A stretch of 64,000 bases of DNA from Pseudomonas denitrificans (nom. rej.) (GCF_008807415.1 NZ_CP043626.1:62001-126000); one strand, 5' to 3'. Shown: positions 20,178 through 31,343, counted from the stretch's first letter. The notes: a model not told the origin generated them from the letters alone. Numbers and translations are program-made.

Positions 20178-21094
20178 CAGGCGTAGTGGGCGTGCTCGAC
20201 CAACAGTTCGAGCAGCGCCTTCTGGGCGTGGAGACGGTTTTCCGCCTGGTCCCAGGCCACGGAGCGCGCGTCGTCCAGCAGGTCTTCGCTGATCTCTTCG
20301 CCACGGTGGGCCGGCAGGCAGTGCATGAATAGTACATCCGCCGCCGCGCCGTCGAGCAGCGCACGTGTTACCTGATATGGCTGGAACAGGCGCAGGCGCG
20401 CGGCCGCTTCGTCTTCCTGGCCCATGGAGGCCCAGACGTCGGTGCTTACCAGGTGCGCGCCGGCTACCGCCTCGCGCGGGTCGCGGAAGATCTTCACGCG
20501 ATCGCCAGCCAGTTCCATCAGGGCGGCATTCGGCTCGTAACCTTCCGGGCAGGCCACGTTCAGCTGGAAGTCGAAGCGGATCGCCGCCTCGATGTAGCTG
20601 TTGCACATGTTGTTGCCGTCGCCGATCCAGGCTGCGGTCTTGCCGGCGATGCTGCCGCGGTGCTCGAAGAAGGTCTGCATGTCGGCCAGCAACTGGCAGG
20701 GATGCAGGTCGTCCGACAGGCCGTTGATCACCGGCACGCGGGAGTTTTCGGCGAACTCGATCAGGTTGCTGTGGGCGAAGGTGCGGATCATCACCGCATC
20801 GACCATCCGCGACATCACCCGTGCGGCGTCGGCGATCGGCTCGCCACGGCCCAGCTGGGTATCGCGCGGGGAGAGGAAGATGGCCTGGCCGCCGAGCTGG
20901 ATCATGCCGGCTTCGAAGGAAATCCGCGTACGGGTCGAGGCTTTCTCGAAGATCATGCCCAGCACGCGGTTCTTCAGTGGTTCGTAGAGCACGCCTCGGT
21001 CTCGCAGGTCCTTCAGCTCGGCGGCGCGGCGGATCAGACCGAGCAGTTCTTCGGTCGTGTAATCCAGCATCGAGAGGAAGTGACGTGCGCTCAT
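20177..21094 (-). CDS. argF: Ornithine carbamoyltransferase (anabolic)
   Basis: Arginine biosynthesis enzyme of 305 residues that joins carbamoyl phosphate and ornithine to make citrulline. The carbamoyl-phosphate loop STRTR is at residues 53-57 and the ornithine loop HCLP at 258-261. Length and start ([13 protein letters not shown]) are typical of Pseudomonas anabolic ArgF. It is monocistronic; a MITE-like element touches its stop codon. Confidence 0.96.
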   Translation of the reverse strand: MSARHFLSMLDYTTEELLGLIRRAAELKDLRDRGVLYEPLKNRVLGMIFEKASTRTRISFEAGMIQLGGQAIFLSPRDTQLGRGEPIADAARVMSRMVDAVMIRTFAHSNLIEFAENSRVPVINGLSDDLHPCQLLADMQTFFEHRGSIAGKTAAWIGDGNNMCNSYIEAAIRFDFQLNVACPEGYEPNAALMELAGDRVKIFRDPREAVAGAHLVSTDVWASMGQEDEAAARLRLFQPYQVTRALLDGAAADVLFMHCLPAHRGEEISEDLLDDARSVAWDQAENRLHAQKALLELLVEHAHYA

Positions 21095-21408
21095 GGTTCG
21101 TACCTACTACTTATTCTCAGAATCAGGCCGAGGTACCGACCGGCTTTCGTGAGAAAAAACGGGCTGAACCTGCGGCGGGACCGCATGGAGCGGAAAATGG
21201 GGGAAGGCGCGATCCTATAAGGAAATGACGGATCTACGCAAGTTTCCCCCGGAAGGCCCGTCGGGCGGGGCTTCAACATGGTCGTTCCTGATGCCCCGCG
21301 ATTCACCCGACGGAAGCTGGTGGTGCTTCGCCAGGCCAGGATTCATAGTGCTTTCGACCCCGCGACCGGCCCCATGAGGCGCCGGCGACAACAATAACGA
21401 GGCGAGCC
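21095..21408. promoter_or_regulatory. Divergent intergenic region, argF / oxidoreductase
   Basis: This 314-bp gap holds no credible ORF. On the minus strand TTGCGT (21236-21241) and TATAGG (21214-21219), separated by 16 bp, could be a sigma-70 promoter for argF with a leader of about 110 bases. I did not find a clear ArgR box. No strong promoter for the plus-strand oxidoreductase was recognised. Confidence 0.35.
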
Positions 21409-23502
21409 ATGAGCAAGACCCTCCACCACCGTGCGTGCCACCTGTGCGAGGCCATCTGCGGCCTGACCATCGAGACCGAGGATGAGCGCATCCTCTCGAT
21501 CAAGGGCGACGCCCAGGACAGCTTCAGTCGCGGCCACGTCTGCCCCAAGGCGGTGGCGCTGCAGGACATCCAGAACGACCCGGACCGCCTGCGCCAGCCG
21601 GTGCGCCGCGTCGGCAACGAGTGGCAGCCGATTGGCTGGGACGAGGCTTTCGAGCTGGTCGCCACGCGTCTTGCCGAGATTCGTTTACGCCATGGCAACG
21701 ACGCCGTGGCCGTGTACCAGGGCAATCCCAGCGTGCACAACTACGGGCTGATGACCCACAGCAACTACTTCCTCGGCCAGCTGAAGACCCGCAACCGTTA
21801 CTCGGCGACCTCGGTGGACCAGCTGCCGCATCATCTGGTCAGCCAGCAGATGTTCGGCCATGGCCTGCTGATCCCGATTCCCGACATCGACCACACCGAC
21901 TTCATGCTGATCCTGGGCGGCAACCCGCTGGCCTCCAACGGCAGCATCATGACCGTGCCGGACGTGGAGAAACGCCTGAAGGCGCTGAAGGCGCGCGGTG
22001 GCAAGCTGGTGGTGGTCGATCCGCGTCGCACCGAGACGGCGGCGCTGGCGGACCAGCATCTGTTCGTCCGTCCCGGCGAGGATGCAGCCTTGTTGCTGGG
22101 CATCCTCGACACGCTGCTCAGCGAAGGACTGACCCGCGCAACCGCCCTGCCGGTGAATGGGCTGGAGGCGGTACGCGAAGCCCTGGCGACGTTCAAGGTC
22201 GAAGCCATGGCCGCGCGCTGCGGTGTGCCGGCCGAGGATATCCGCCAACTGGCGCGTGCTTTCGCCGCCGCCGACAAGGCGGTCTGCTACGGGCGCATGG
22301 GTGTTTCGACGCAAGTCTTCGGCAGCCTGTGCCAGTGGCTGGTGCAACTGATCAACCTGGTCACCGGCAACCTCGACCGCGTCGGCGGCACCCTGTGCAC
22401 CACGCCGGCGGTGGACCTGGTGGCGACCACTGCGGGCGGCGCTTTCAATCGCTGGCAAAGCCGCGTGTCCGGCCTGCCGGAATACGGCGGTGAACTGCCG
22501 GTGGCCGCGCTGGCCGAGGAGATGCTGACCGAAGGGGAGGGGCAGGTGCGTGCGCTGGTGACGGTGGCCGGCAACCCGGTGCTGTCCACGCCCAATGGCC
22601 GTCGCCTGGAGCAGGCGCTGGATGGCCTGGAGTTCATGCTCAGCGTCGATCTGTACATCAACGAGACGACCCGCTACGCCGACCTGATCCTGCCGCCCAC
22701 CGCGCCGCTGGAGCACGATCACTACGACACCACCTTCAACGTCTTCGCAGTGCGCAACGTCACCCGCTTCAACGAGGCGGTCCTGCCCAAGCCCGACGGT
22801 GCGCTGCACGACTGGGAAATCTTCGTCGGCCTGGCCAAGGCCTATGCCGCGCGTCAGGGCAGCGAGCTCAAGCCGACCATGGCGCCGGAGCAGATGATCG
22901 AGATGGGCCTGCGCTTCGGCCCCTACGGCGACGCCAGCGAGCACAAGCTCAACCTGGCGCGGCTGCGCGAGCACCCGCACGGGCTGGACCTGGGGCCGCT
23001 GCAGCCGAACCTGGCGCCGCGCCTGAAGACCGCCAGCCGCAGCATCGAGGCGGCACCGGAGATTTTCCTCAGCGACCTGCGCCGTTTTGCCGACAGCCAG
23101 TCGCCGGCCATCGACCAATTGCTGCTGATCGGCCGCCGCCACGTGCGCAGCAACAACTCGTGGATGCACAACTATCACCGCCTGGTGAAGGGCAAGCCGC
23201 GCCACCAGTTGCTGATGCATCCGCAGGACCTGGCGTCGCGCGGGCTGGTAGATGGGCAGAAGGTGCGGGTGCGTTCGCGGGTAGGCAGCATCGAGATCGA
23301 AGTGGCTTCCAGCGATGAAGTCATGGCCGGCGTGGTCAGCCTGCCCCACGGCTGGGGCCACGGGCGACCGGGCGTGCAATTGGCCATCGCGCGCGAGCAG
23401 GGCGGTGCCAGCGCCAACGATCTGACCGACGAGCGCCACCTGGATGCACTCTCCGGCAACACTGCGCTCAACGGCGTGCCGGTGGAGGTCGAGGCGGCCT
23501 GA
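21409..23502 (+). CDS. Molybdopterin-dependent oxidoreductase
   Basis: Protein of 697 residues of the DMSO-reductase superfamily. An N-terminal [4Fe-4S] motif uses Cys10, Cys13, Cys17 and Cys45 (HRACHLCEAIC, GHVCPK). The molybdopterin domains follow, with LGGNPLASNGS near residue 170 and the C-terminal dinucleotide-binding domain from about residue 570. There is no Tat signal peptide, so it is probably cytoplasmic. It resembles stand-alone formate-dehydrogenase or nitrate-reductase-like paralogues without accessory subunits. No electron-transfer partner is adjacent; the substrate is unknown. Confidence 0.87.
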   Translation: MSKTLHHRACHLCEAICGLTIETEDERILSIKGDAQDSFSRGHVCPKAVALQDIQNDPDRLRQPVRRVGNEWQPIGWDEAFELVATRLAEIRLRHGNDAVAVYQGNPSVHNYGLMTHSNYFLGQLKTRNRYSATSVDQLPHHLVSQQMFGHGLLIPIPDIDHTDFMLILGGNPLASNGSIMTVPDVEKRLKALKARGGKLVVVDPRRTETAALADQHLFVRPGEDAALLLGILDTLLSEGLTRATALPVNGLEAVREALATFKVEAMAARCGVPAEDIRQLARAFAAADKAVCYGRMGVSTQVFGSLCQWLVQLINLVTGNLDRVGGTLCTTPAVDLVATTAGGAFNRWQSRVSGLPEYGGELPVAALAEEMLTEGEGQVRALVTVAGNPVLSTPNGRRLEQALDGLEFMLSVDLYINETTRYADLILPPTAPLEHDHYDTTFNVFAVRNVTRFNEAVLPKPDGALHDWEIFVGLAKAYAARQGSELKPTMAPEQMIEMGLRFGPYGDASEHKLNLARLREHPHGLDLGPLQPNLAPRLKTASRSIEAAPEIFLSDLRRFADSQSPAIDQLLLIGRRHVRSNNSWMHNYHRLVKGKPRHQLLMHPQDLASRGLVDGQKVRVRSRVGSIEIEVASSDEVMAGVVSLPHGWGHGRPGVQLAIAREQGGASANDLTDERHLDALSGNTALNGVPVEVEAA

Positions 23503-23520
23503 CAAGCTGACGCACGTCAC

Positions 23521-23553
23521 CTGCAAAGCCGAGCGTTGCACTCGGCTTTGCAG
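23521..23553. repeat. Perfect 13-bp hairpin
   Basis: CTGCAAAGCCGAG and CTCGGCTTTGCAG form a perfect 13-bp stem around a 7-base loop, 18 bp after the oxidoreductase stop. There is no T run after it, so it is a weak or Rho-assisted terminator at best. TACAAT (23555-23560), a possible -10 for grxD, follows directly. Confidence 0.45.
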
Positions 23554-23634
23554 TACAATGCGCGGTACCGTGCCGGCCTATGCCCCCAGAGGCGACTGCC
23601 GGGTCAGTGTCTGATAGTTAAGCCGAGGAAGTTC

Positions 23635-23961
23635 ATGGATATCATCGATACCATCAAAGAGCAGATCTCCAGCAACCCTGTTCTGCTGTACATGAAGGGT
23701 TCGCCGAACGCTCCCCAGTGCGGTTTCTCGTCCCGCGCCGCGCAGGTGCTGATGGCTTGCGGCGAAAAGTTCGCCTATGTCGACATCCTGCAGAACCCGG
23801 AAATCCGCGCCAACCTGCCCAAGTACGCCAACTGGCCGACCTTCCCGCAACTGTGGGTCGGTGGTGAACTGGTCGGCGGCAGCGACATCCTGGCCGAGAT
23901 GTTCGAGAAGGGTGAGCTGCAACCGCTGATCAAGGACGCCGTGAGCAAGGCCAACGCCTGA
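23635..23961 (+). CDS. grxD: Monothiol glutaredoxin (Grx4/GrxD)
   Basis: Cytosolic monothiol glutaredoxin of 108 residues that binds and delivers [2Fe-2S] clusters. The CGFS active site is at residues 29-32 (APQCGFSSRAAQ), with WPTFPQLWVGGELVGGSDI as the glutathione and cis-proline region. The ATG at 23635 has CGAGGAAG upstream. It lies a few genes from bfrB and bfd, an iron-related neighbourhood shared with PAO1. Confidence 0.95.
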   Translation: MDIIDTIKEQISSNPVLLYMKGSPNAPQCGFSSRAAQVLMACGEKFAYVDILQNPEIRANLPKYANWPTFPQLWVGGELVGGSDILAEMFEKGELQPLIKDAVSKANA

Positions 23962-23980
23962 GTCTTTCGTGCTGTCGCAC

Positions 23981-24010
23981 AAAGCCCCGCCTTGGCGGGG
24001 CTTTGTTTTT
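23981..24010 (+). terminator. Rho-independent terminator after grxD
   Basis: AAAGCCCCGCC / GGCGGGGCTTT stem with a TT loop centre, then GTTTTT, 20 bp after the grxD stop. Confidence 0.85.
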
Positions 24011-24025
24011 GGGAAGAAATAAAAG

Positions 24026-25188
24026 ATGACTGAACAGACGCGGGCCAACGCCGCGCGCTGGGCGTGCGGATACTGCTTCGCCATGGGCGGGATGGTCCAT
24101 GGCAGCGTGATGGGGCGGGTGCCGGCCCTCAAGAGCATGACCGGGGTAGACGAGCAGCAACTGGGCCAGGCGCTCTTGGGCGCGGGCTTCGGCGCGCTGC
24201 TGGCGTTCGCCTTCGCCGGCGCGCTGGTGCGGCGCTATGGCAGCCGGGCGATCACCGTGATTTCCGGGTTGGCGCTGATGGCGACATTCCCCTTGCTCGG
24301 GCTGGCGCAGGATGTCTGGGTACTGGCGGCGGGCTTCCTCGCCGTCGGCCTGACCTTCGCGACCATGGACGTGGCGATGAACACCCAGGCGGTGGAAGTC
24401 GAGCGGCGCCTCGGCCGCCCGTGCATCTCCAGTTTGCATGGCATGTACAGCCTGGGTGGGCTGGTCGGTGCCGTCGGCGCGGCAGCCTTCGCCGACCTCG
24501 CGCCGATCTGGCACTTCAGCCTGCTGGCACTGGTCGCCGTGGCGATCCTGCCGTTCTTCGCCCGCCATTTGTTCGAGGGACGTCCGCAACCCATGGAGGA
24601 GGAGGCGCCAGCCCAACGTGGCTGGCGCCTGCCGCCACCGGCCTTGATCGGTCTGGGCTTGCTGACCCTCTGCGCGTTCGTTTCCGAAGGGGCGGTTGCC
24701 GACTGGGGGCCTTGCTGCTGCATCAGGTGCTGGGCGCGTCCGAACGCCTGGCAGCACTGGGCTTCGCGGCATTCTCCGCAACCATGGTGCTGGGGCGGCT
24801 GTTCGGTGATCGTTTGCGCGTGCGCTTCGCCGACGAGGCGCTGGTGCGCAACCTGGCGCTGCTGGCCATCGCGGGCATGTTCCTGGCGCTGTTCAGTCCG
24901 TGGGTTGCCGGCGCGATTGCCGGATTCGCCCTGGTGGGCGCGGGACTGTCGGTGGTGGTGCCGATCCTGATCGGCGCGGCGGGCAACCGGCCGGGCGTCG
25001 AGCCTTCGCGCGGCGTGGCGGCGGTAGCGTCGTTCGGCTATGGCGGCTTGCTGATGGGCCCGCCGCTGATCGGCTTCCTCGCCGAGCACGTGGGCTTGCG
25101 CCTGTCGTTGCTGGTGGTGGTGGGGTTGTGCGCGGGGCTGGTGCTGAAGGCGTCACTGGTGCGCCGTCCGCCAAAGGCGAACGTCTAG
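24026..25188 (+). pseudogene. MFS transporter, single frameshift
   Basis: Major facilitator protein with about twelve membrane segments. The first frame runs from MTEQTRANAARWACGYCFAM through SEGAVADWG, then shifts at the G run 24705-24709, where one G appears missing. The second frame continues with LHQVLGASERLAALGFAAF to the stop at 25188. Restoring the base gives one protein of about 387 residues, a normal MFS length, resembling YbjJ-like transporters. Both halves look well conserved, which argues for a sequencing error. The substrate is unknown. Confidence 0.82.
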
Positions 25189-25234
25189 AAGAGAAGGGCA
25201 CCGGCGTCCACAACAGCGCCGGTGCCTTTTTCTA

Positions 25235-25711
25235 TCAGTCGTCTTCGTGCATGTGCGACTGCAGGTAGTTTTCCAGACCGACTTTCTGGATCAGGCCCAG
25301 CTGGGTTTCCAGGTAGTCGATGTGCTCTTCCTCGGACTCGAGGATGTCCTTGAGCAGGTCGCGGCTGACGTAGTCATGCACGCTTTCGCAATGCACGATG
25401 GCGTCGCGCAGGTCCTTGCAGGCCTTGAGTTCCAGGTTCAGGTCGCACTGCAGCATTTCCTGGGTGTTCTCGCCGATCAGCAGCTTGCCCAGGTCCTGCA
25501 GGTTGGGCAGGCCTTCGAGGAACAGGATGCGTTCGATGAGCTTGTCGGCGTGCTTCATCTCATCGATGGACTCGTGGTACTCGTGCGCGCCGAGGCGCTT
25601 CAGGCCCCAGTCGTTCCACATGCGCGAGTGCAGGAAGTACTGGTTGATGGCGATCAGCTCGTTGCCGAGGATCTTGTTCAGATGCTGGATGACTTTCTTG
25701 TCGCCTTTCAT
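25235..25711 (-). CDS. bfrB: Bacterioferritin BfrB
   Basis: Iron-storage subunit of 158 residues that forms a 24-mer shell. Met52 ([10 protein letters not shown]) is the heme ligand between subunits, and Glu18, Glu51 and His54 are part of the ferroxidase centre. It lies beside bfd, whose product releases iron from BfrB by reducing its heme. The upstream gap (25712-25931) is A/T-rich and probably holds its own promoter. A weak Fur-like sequence lies at 25810-25830. Confidence 0.95.
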   Translation of the reverse strand: MKGDKKVIQHLNKILGNELIAINQYFLHSRMWNDWGLKRLGAHEYHESIDEMKHADKLIERILFLEGLPNLQDLGKLLIGENTQEMLQCDLNLELKACKDLRDAIVHCESVHDYVSRDLLKDILESEEEHIDYLETQLGLIQKVGLENYLQSHMHEDD

Positions 25712-25809
25712 GCCGGGGTCCTGCCGTGTGGAGTGGGAGAGATTGAAATTCTCGCGCCCTTATAACCATCTGTCAAACATAAGTCCTTGAATTTGTTATA
25801 AAAAGGAAT

Positions 25810-25830
25810 ATGAATGCGAATGTTTTCATT
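25810..25830 (-). promoter_or_regulatory. Possible Fur-like site upstream of bfrB
   Basis: The stretch includes inverted GAATG/CATTC and resembles a degraded Fur box, about 100 bp upstream of the bfrB start. bfrB is reported as positively influenced by Fur in P. aeruginosa. The match is poor. Confidence 0.25.
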
Positions 25831-25866
25831 CCGCAACTTGGCGCTAAACCACTGAATTACGGGCAT

Positions 25867-25892
25867 AAAAAAACCGGGCCAGAGCCCGGTTT
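25867..25892 (-). terminator. Rho-independent terminator after bfd
   Basis: Read on the minus strand, AAACCGGGC / GCCCGGTTT forms a 9-bp stem with a 4-base loop and ends in a T run, 40 bp after the bfd stop. Confidence 0.85.
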
Positions 25893-25931
25893 CCTTGGAG
25901 TTTTGGCTGAATCGATCAGCGGTCTTTTTTC

Positions 25932-26147
25932 TCAACCCGCCGCGTAGGCCAGGTTGTAGTTCATCGCCTGGGCGCTTTGCAGCTCGCCGAGGGTATCGCG
26001 AACCACCTGTTTGGCCAGGCAGGCGCACTTGCCACATTGAGTGCCGACGCCGGTGCATTCGCGCACTTCGCGATAGTTGCAGGCGCCGTCGTAGATCGCA
26101 TCGCGGATCTGGGTATCGGTAACACCGTTGCAGAGGCAGACGTACAT
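25932..26147 (-). CDS. bfd: Bacterioferritin-associated ferredoxin
   Basis: [2Fe-2S] protein of 71 residues with the cluster ligands Cys4, Cys6, Cys38 and Cys41 (MYVCLCNGV; TQCGKCAC). In P. aeruginosa Bfd docks on BfrB and passes electrons to its heme so that stored iron is released under starvation. A good Fur box lies about 45 bp upstream, fitting induction at low iron. The terminator separates it from bfrB. Confidence 0.95.
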   Translation of the reverse strand: MYVCLCNGVTDTQIRDAIYDGACNYREVRECTGVGTQCGKCACLAKQVVRDTLGELQSAQAMNYNLAYAAG

Positions 26148-26191
26148 GGTTGCACTACAGTCGCTGTGGGGTTGTTGGAAGCGATACTAAT

Positions 26192-26210
26192 AATAATGAG
26201 AATGATTGTC
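26192..26210 (-). promoter_or_regulatory. Fur box upstream of bfd
   Basis: AATAATGAGAATGATTGTC matches the 19-bp Fur consensus GATAATGATAATCATTATC at about 15 of 19 positions, 45-63 bp upstream of the bfd start. Iron-dependent repression of bfd by Fur is known in P. aeruginosa. Confidence 0.7.
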
Positions 26211-26415
26211 AAAATTTACCAGGAACCCCTTTCGTGGTCTCCGATAAATGGTCGTGAGGTCAGTGAATCTGCCGCGAAAGCCGCATGGATGAAGGCCTTG
26301 CCTGCCCGGTGTATGATGGCTGCCCCACTGGAGCGGCAACCCCTCAAGCTCGGCAGTTTCGACCGGGCAGCGGGCGTTTCGCTCCCAAGCGCCTCACCAT
26401 TTCCGGAGACAAGGA

Positions 26416-27018
26416 ATGAGCGTACTCGTAGGTAAGAAAGCTCCCGATTTCAACGTGGCCGCCGTGCTGGGCACCGGCGAGATCGTCGACAGCTTCGTGC
26501 TGTCCGAAGCCATCAAGGGCAAGTACGGCCTGGTGTTCTTCTACCCGCTGGACTTCACCTTCGTGTGCCCGTCCGAGCTGATCGCCCTGGACCACCGCAT
26601 CCCCGACTTCCAGGCGCGCAACGTCGAAGTGATCGGCGTTTCCATCGATTCCCACTTCACCCACAACGCCTGGCGCAACACTCCGGTGGACAAGGGCGGC
26701 ATCGGCCCGGTCAAGTACACCCTGGCCGCAGACATCACCCACGAGATCGCCAAGGCCTATGACGTCGAATCCGAAGGCGGCGTGGCTTTCCGTGGCGCCT
26801 TCCTGATCGACCAGAACGGCGTGGTGCGTTCGCAGATCGTCAACGACCTGCCGCTGGGCCGTAACATGGACGAGCTGCTGCGTCTGGTCGACGCCCTGCA
26901 GTTCACCGAGGAACACGGCGAAGTCTGCCCGGCCAACTGGAAGAAGGGCGACAAGGGCATGACCGCCTCGCCCGAAGGCGTTGCTGCCTACCTGGCCGAG
27001 AACGCCGGCAAGCTGTAA
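26416..27018 (+). CDS. 2-Cys peroxiredoxin (AhpC/Tsa family)
   Basis: Thiol peroxidase of 200 residues that reduces hydrogen peroxide and organic hydroperoxides. Peroxidatic Cys51 lies in DFTFVCPSEL and resolving Cys171 in GEVCPANW, the typical 2-Cys layout. The ATG at 26416 follows a GGAGACAAGGA ribosome binding site. Next to bfd and bfrB it fits a role in iron-linked oxidative stress. It has its own terminator. It is often called tsaA or LsfA-like; a firm symbol is not given. Confidence 0.93.
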   Translation: MSVLVGKKAPDFNVAAVLGTGEIVDSFVLSEAIKGKYGLVFFYPLDFTFVCPSELIALDHRIPDFQARNVEVIGVSIDSHFTHNAWRNTPVDKGGIGPVKYTLAADITHEIAKAYDVESEGGVAFRGAFLIDQNGVVRSQIVNDLPLGRNMDELLRLVDALQFTEEHGEVCPANWKKGDKGMTASPEGVAAYLAENAGKL

Positions 27019-27032
27019 GGCTGCTGGTGAAT

Positions 27033-27063
27033 AAAAAAGCCCCGCGATTGCGGGGCTTTTTTA
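27033..27063. terminator. Bidirectional terminator
   Basis: AAAAAGCCCCGC / GCGGGGCTTTTT stem with a GATT loop, with A and T runs on the two sides. It serves the peroxiredoxin gene on the plus strand and rnt on the minus strand. Confidence 0.88.
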
Positions 27064-27078
27064 TTCAGGACGGCGCGA

Positions 27079-27759
27079 TCAGTGATCGTCTTCCATCCAG
27101 CCGCCGAATTCCTTCCAGCGGTTGACGATGCCGCAGAACAGCTCGGCAGTCTTCTCGGTGTCGTAGCGCGCCGAGTGAGCCTCGCGGTTGTCGAACTCGA
27201 TGCCGGCGGTCTGGCAGGCCTTGGCCAGGACGGTCTGGCCGTAGGCGAGGCCGGCGAGGGTAGCGGTGTCGAAGCTGGAGAACGGGTGGAACGGATTGCG
27301 TTTCACGCCGCTGCGGTTCACCGCCGCATTGAGGAAGCCCAGGTCGAAGCTGCTGTTGTGGCCGACCAGGATCGCCCGCTTGCAGCCGTTGGACTTCAGC
27401 GACTTGCGGATGCCGCGGAAGATTTCGGTCAGCGCCTGTTCTTCCGGCACGGCCATGCGCAGCGGGTGGTCCAGCTTGATGCCGGTGAACTCCAGCGCCG
27501 CTTGCTCGATGTTGGCGCCTTCGAAGGGCTCCACGCGGAAGAAGTAGGTGTGTTCGGGGAACAGGTAGCCGCTTTCGTCCATGCCGATGGTGACGGCAGC
27601 GATTTCCAGCAGGGCGTCGGTGCCGGCGTTGAAGCCACCGGTCTCGACGTCCACCACGACCGGCAGGTAGCCACGGAAGCGGCGCGCCATCGGGTGGCGC
27701 GGGCCGGGCGGGAAGGAACCGTCGAGTTCTTCTTCGAAGATTTCGTTCTCGTCACTCAT
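27079..27759 (-). CDS. rnt: Ribonuclease T
   Basis: DEDDh 3'-5' exoribonuclease of 226 residues involved in tRNA end turnover and 3' maturation of stable RNAs. Acidic residues in [28 protein letters not shown] and the catalytic His/Asp of [13 protein letters not shown] are present. Its start overlaps the pyrC stop by ATGA, so it is coupled to pyrC as in other pseudomonads. Confidence 0.95.
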   Translation of the reverse strand: MSDENEIFEEELDGSFPPGPRHPMARRFRGYLPVVVDVETGGFNAGTDALLEIAAVTIGMDESGYLFPEHTYFFRVEPFEGANIEQAALEFTGIKLDHPLRMAVPEEQALTEIFRGIRKSLKSNGCKRAILVGHNSSFDLGFLNAAVNRSGVKRNPFHPFSSFDTATLAGLAYGQTVLAKACQTAGIEFDNREAHSARYDTEKTAELFCGIVNRWKEFGGWMEDDH

Positions 27760-28802
27760 GCCTCGGTCTCCAGCAGGCGCCAGCGCAGTTTTTCACCCGC
27801 GCGCAGCGGGACGACGTCGAAATCGCCGAACGGCAGGGCCGCCGGGGCTTCCCACTCTTCGCGGACCAGGGTGATGCGGTCGCTGTTGCGCGGCAGGCCG
27901 TAGAAATCCGGGCCGTGGAAGCTGGCGAAACCTTCCAGCTTGTCCAGCGCATTGCGCTGTTCGAAGGCTTCGGCGTACAGCTCGATGGCGGCGTAGGCGG
28001 TGTAGCAGCCGGCGCAACCGCAGGCGGCTTCCTTGGCGTGGCGCGCGTGGGGGGCCGAGTCGGTGCCGAGGAAGAACTTCGGGCTGCCGCTGGTGGCGGC
28101 ATCCAGCAGGGCTTCCTGGTGGGTGTTGCGCTTGAGGATCGGCAGGCAATAGAAGTGCGGGCGAATGCCGCCAACCAGCATGTGGTTGCGGTTGTACAGC
28201 AGGTGGTGTGCGGTGATGGTGGCGCCGACGTTGGCCGGGGCGGCCTTGACGAAGGCGGCGGCATCGCCGGTGGTGATGTGCTCGAAGACCACCTTGAGGG
28301 TCGGGAAACGCTCGACCACTCGGGTCAGGTGCTCGTCGATGAAGCGCTTCTCACGGTCGAACACGTCGACCTCGGCGCGGGTCACCTCGCCGTGTACCAG
28401 CAGCGGCAGGCCGACTTCGGCCATGGCTTCGAGCACGTGGAAGATGTTGTCGACGCTGGTGACGCCGGAATCGGAGTTGGTGGTGGCGCCGGCCGGGTAC
28501 AGCTTGGCGGCGTGCACAAAGCCGGAGGCCTTGGCGGCACGGACTTCCTCAACGCTGGTGCGGTCGGTGAGGTACAGCACCATCAGCGGCTCGAAGCGGC
28601 TGCCGGCGGGACGGGCGGCCAGGATGCGCTGGCGGTAGGCGTCGGCTTCGGCGGCGTTGCGTACCGGCGGGACCAGGTTCGGCATGATGATGGCGCGGCC
28701 GAAGGTGCGGGCGGCGTCGCCGACGGTTTGCGCGAGTGCGGCGCCGTCGCGCAGGTGGATGTGCCAGTCGTCGGGGCGCAGGAGTGTCAGGCGGTCGGAC
28801 AT
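27756..28802 (-). CDS. pyrC: Dihydroorotase (class II)
   Basis: Pyrimidine biosynthesis enzyme of 348 residues that cyclises carbamoyl aspartate to dihydroorotate. Zinc ligands His14 and His16 (WHIHLRDG) and the carboxylated Lys100 ([11 protein letters not shown]) are present, with later metal site residues in HGEV, FEHITT and the catalytic Asp of GTDSAPH. The ATG at 28802 gives [14 protein letters not shown]; an upstream start at 28871 is unsupported. Confidence 0.95.
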   Translation of the reverse strand: MSDRLTLLRPDDWHIHLRDGAALAQTVGDAARTFGRAIIMPNLVPPVRNAAEADAYRQRILAARPAGSRFEPLMVLYLTDRTSVEEVRAAKASGFVHAAKLYPAGATTNSDSGVTSVDNIFHVLEAMAEVGLPLLVHGEVTRAEVDVFDREKRFIDEHLTRVVERFPTLKVVFEHITTGDAAAFVKAAPANVGATITAHHLLYNRNHMLVGGIRPHFYCLPILKRNTHQEALLDAATSGSPKFFLGTDSAPHARHAKEAACGCAGCYTAYAAIELYAEAFEQRNALDKLEGFASFHGPDFYGLPRNSDRITLVREEWEAPAALPFGDFDVVPLRAGEKLRWRLLETEA

Positions 28803-28940
28803 GCGGATTCCAGGGGTGCGGTTGCAGCGGGAAGAGGGTGAAATGCTACCGGAAAAGGCCGCCGCCGGCACTCGCTATCAAGTTTTGCCGAGGTCGACCG
28901 ATAGAATCTGGGACGCCTCTTTATCTGTATGGAAGCCACC

Positions 28941-29939
28941 GTGCGCCAACCCTCCCTTCTCCTGCTCGCTCTCTGTGCCAGCCTCCCGGCCTGGGGGCTG
29001 ACCTTCCAGACGCGCATGGAAAGTGCGCAATGGACGGTGGAGGGTGACCAGTTCGAGTGCCGGCTGTCGCAGAGCGTGGCCGGTTTCGGCCTGGGCGAGT
29101 TCGTCTGGCGCGCCGGCGAGCAGCCGACCTTCCGGCTCAAGCCGCAGACGGGCTGGCTGGGCAGCGGCTCGGCAACCCTGCTGGCGGCCGCGCCGCCGTG
29201 GCGTCCGGGGCAGGGCGACCTGAACCTGGGGGCAGTGCAGGTGGGTTCGGGCGATGTGCCTTTCAACAGCACCCAGCAGCAGGCCGGGCGGCTGCTCGGC
29301 GGTTTGCTGGAAGGCCGTGCGCCGGAAGTTCGCCACCGCACACGCACTGGCGAGAACCTGCTGGTACGGCTGATGCCAACGCGTTTCGCCGACGGATACG
29401 TGAAGTTCCAGGACTGTTCGACGAAGATGCTCCCGGTCAACTTCGACCAGGTGCGCCAGAGCCAGGTCGGCTTCCCGGACGGCGGCACCGAGGTCGATCC
29501 GCTGGGCCGCGCCAAGCTGGACATCATCCTGCAGTACATGAAGGCCGATCCGACGGTGAATCGCATCGAGCTGGACGGCCATTCCGACAACAGCGGCAAC
29601 CGCCTGGCCAACCGCGAGGCTTCGCGCCGTCGCGCCATCGCGGTGATGGAGTACCTGAAGGCCAATGGTGTGGCGGAATCGCAGATCACCGTGCGCTTCT
29701 ACGGCGAGCGTTACCCGCTGGTGAAGAACAACTCCGCTGCCAACCGCGCGAAGAATCGCCGGGTAACGGTGAACCTGTCCCGCGAGGCGGTCGTCGAGCA
29801 GGCACCCGCCGAAGCCCCGCCAGCCCCTGCCGCACCGGCTCCCAGCACCGCCAGCGCGCCGGCTCAGGGCGCGCCGGCAGCGCCTGCCGCCAACGCGGCC
29901 AACCCACCCGCCACGCCGCCCGCGACACCCAAGGGCTGA
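28941..29939 (+). CDS. motY: Flagellar stator-ring protein MotY (OmpA-like)
   Basis: Periplasmic protein with a signal peptide (VRQPSLLLLALCASLPAWG), an N-terminal MotY domain and a C-terminal OmpA/peptidoglycan-binding domain (about residues 175-280; LDGHSDNSGNRLANREASRRR), then a Pro/Ala-rich tail of about 50 residues. MotY forms the T-ring that holds flagellar stators in Pseudomonas. The GTG at 28941 is preferred because GGAAG precedes it at suitable spacing and signal peptides of relatives start MRQ; an ATG at 28929 is also possible. It sits between pyrC and argG as in PAO1. Confidence 0.88.
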   Translation: MRQPSLLLLALCASLPAWGLTFQTRMESAQWTVEGDQFECRLSQSVAGFGLGEFVWRAGEQPTFRLKPQTGWLGSGSATLLAAAPPWRPGQGDLNLGAVQVGSGDVPFNSTQQQAGRLLGGLLEGRAPEVRHRTRTGENLLVRLMPTRFADGYVKFQDCSTKMLPVNFDQVRQSQVGFPDGGTEVDPLGRAKLDIILQYMKADPTVNRIELDGHSDNSGNRLANREASRRRAIAVMEYLKANGVAESQITVRFYGERYPLVKNNSAANRAKNRRVTVNLSREAVVEQAPAEAPPAPAAPAPSTASAPAQGAPAAPAANAANPPATPPATPKG

Positions 29940-30070
29940 CCCGCGGCGTCGGGTCGCACCGACGATAGTATTTGTCGCTTTGTCGTCAAAAGCTGTCGCC
30001 CCTCTGTAAATTATTCCGAGCGGACAGTAGAATCGGCCCTTTCGTGACAACCCCCGTGGAGTTGAGTGGC

Positions 30071-31288
<1,218 letters not shown>

Positions 31289-31315
31289 TAAGCTTGCGTC
31301 TCCCGTGACAAGCAG

Positions 31316-31343
31316 ACCCCGGCCACGAGCCGGGGTTTGTGTT
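31316..31343 (+). terminator. Terminator after argG
   Basis: ACCCCGGC / GCCGGGGT stem with a CACGA loop followed by TTGTGTTT, 28 bp after the argG stop. Confidence 0.65.

Noticed and set aside
24705..24710. Programmed frameshift as explanation of the MFS break
   Set aside because: The same kind of single G/C loss occurs in four other unrelated genes, and no slippery heptamer plus downstream structure was evident, so a sequencing error is simpler.
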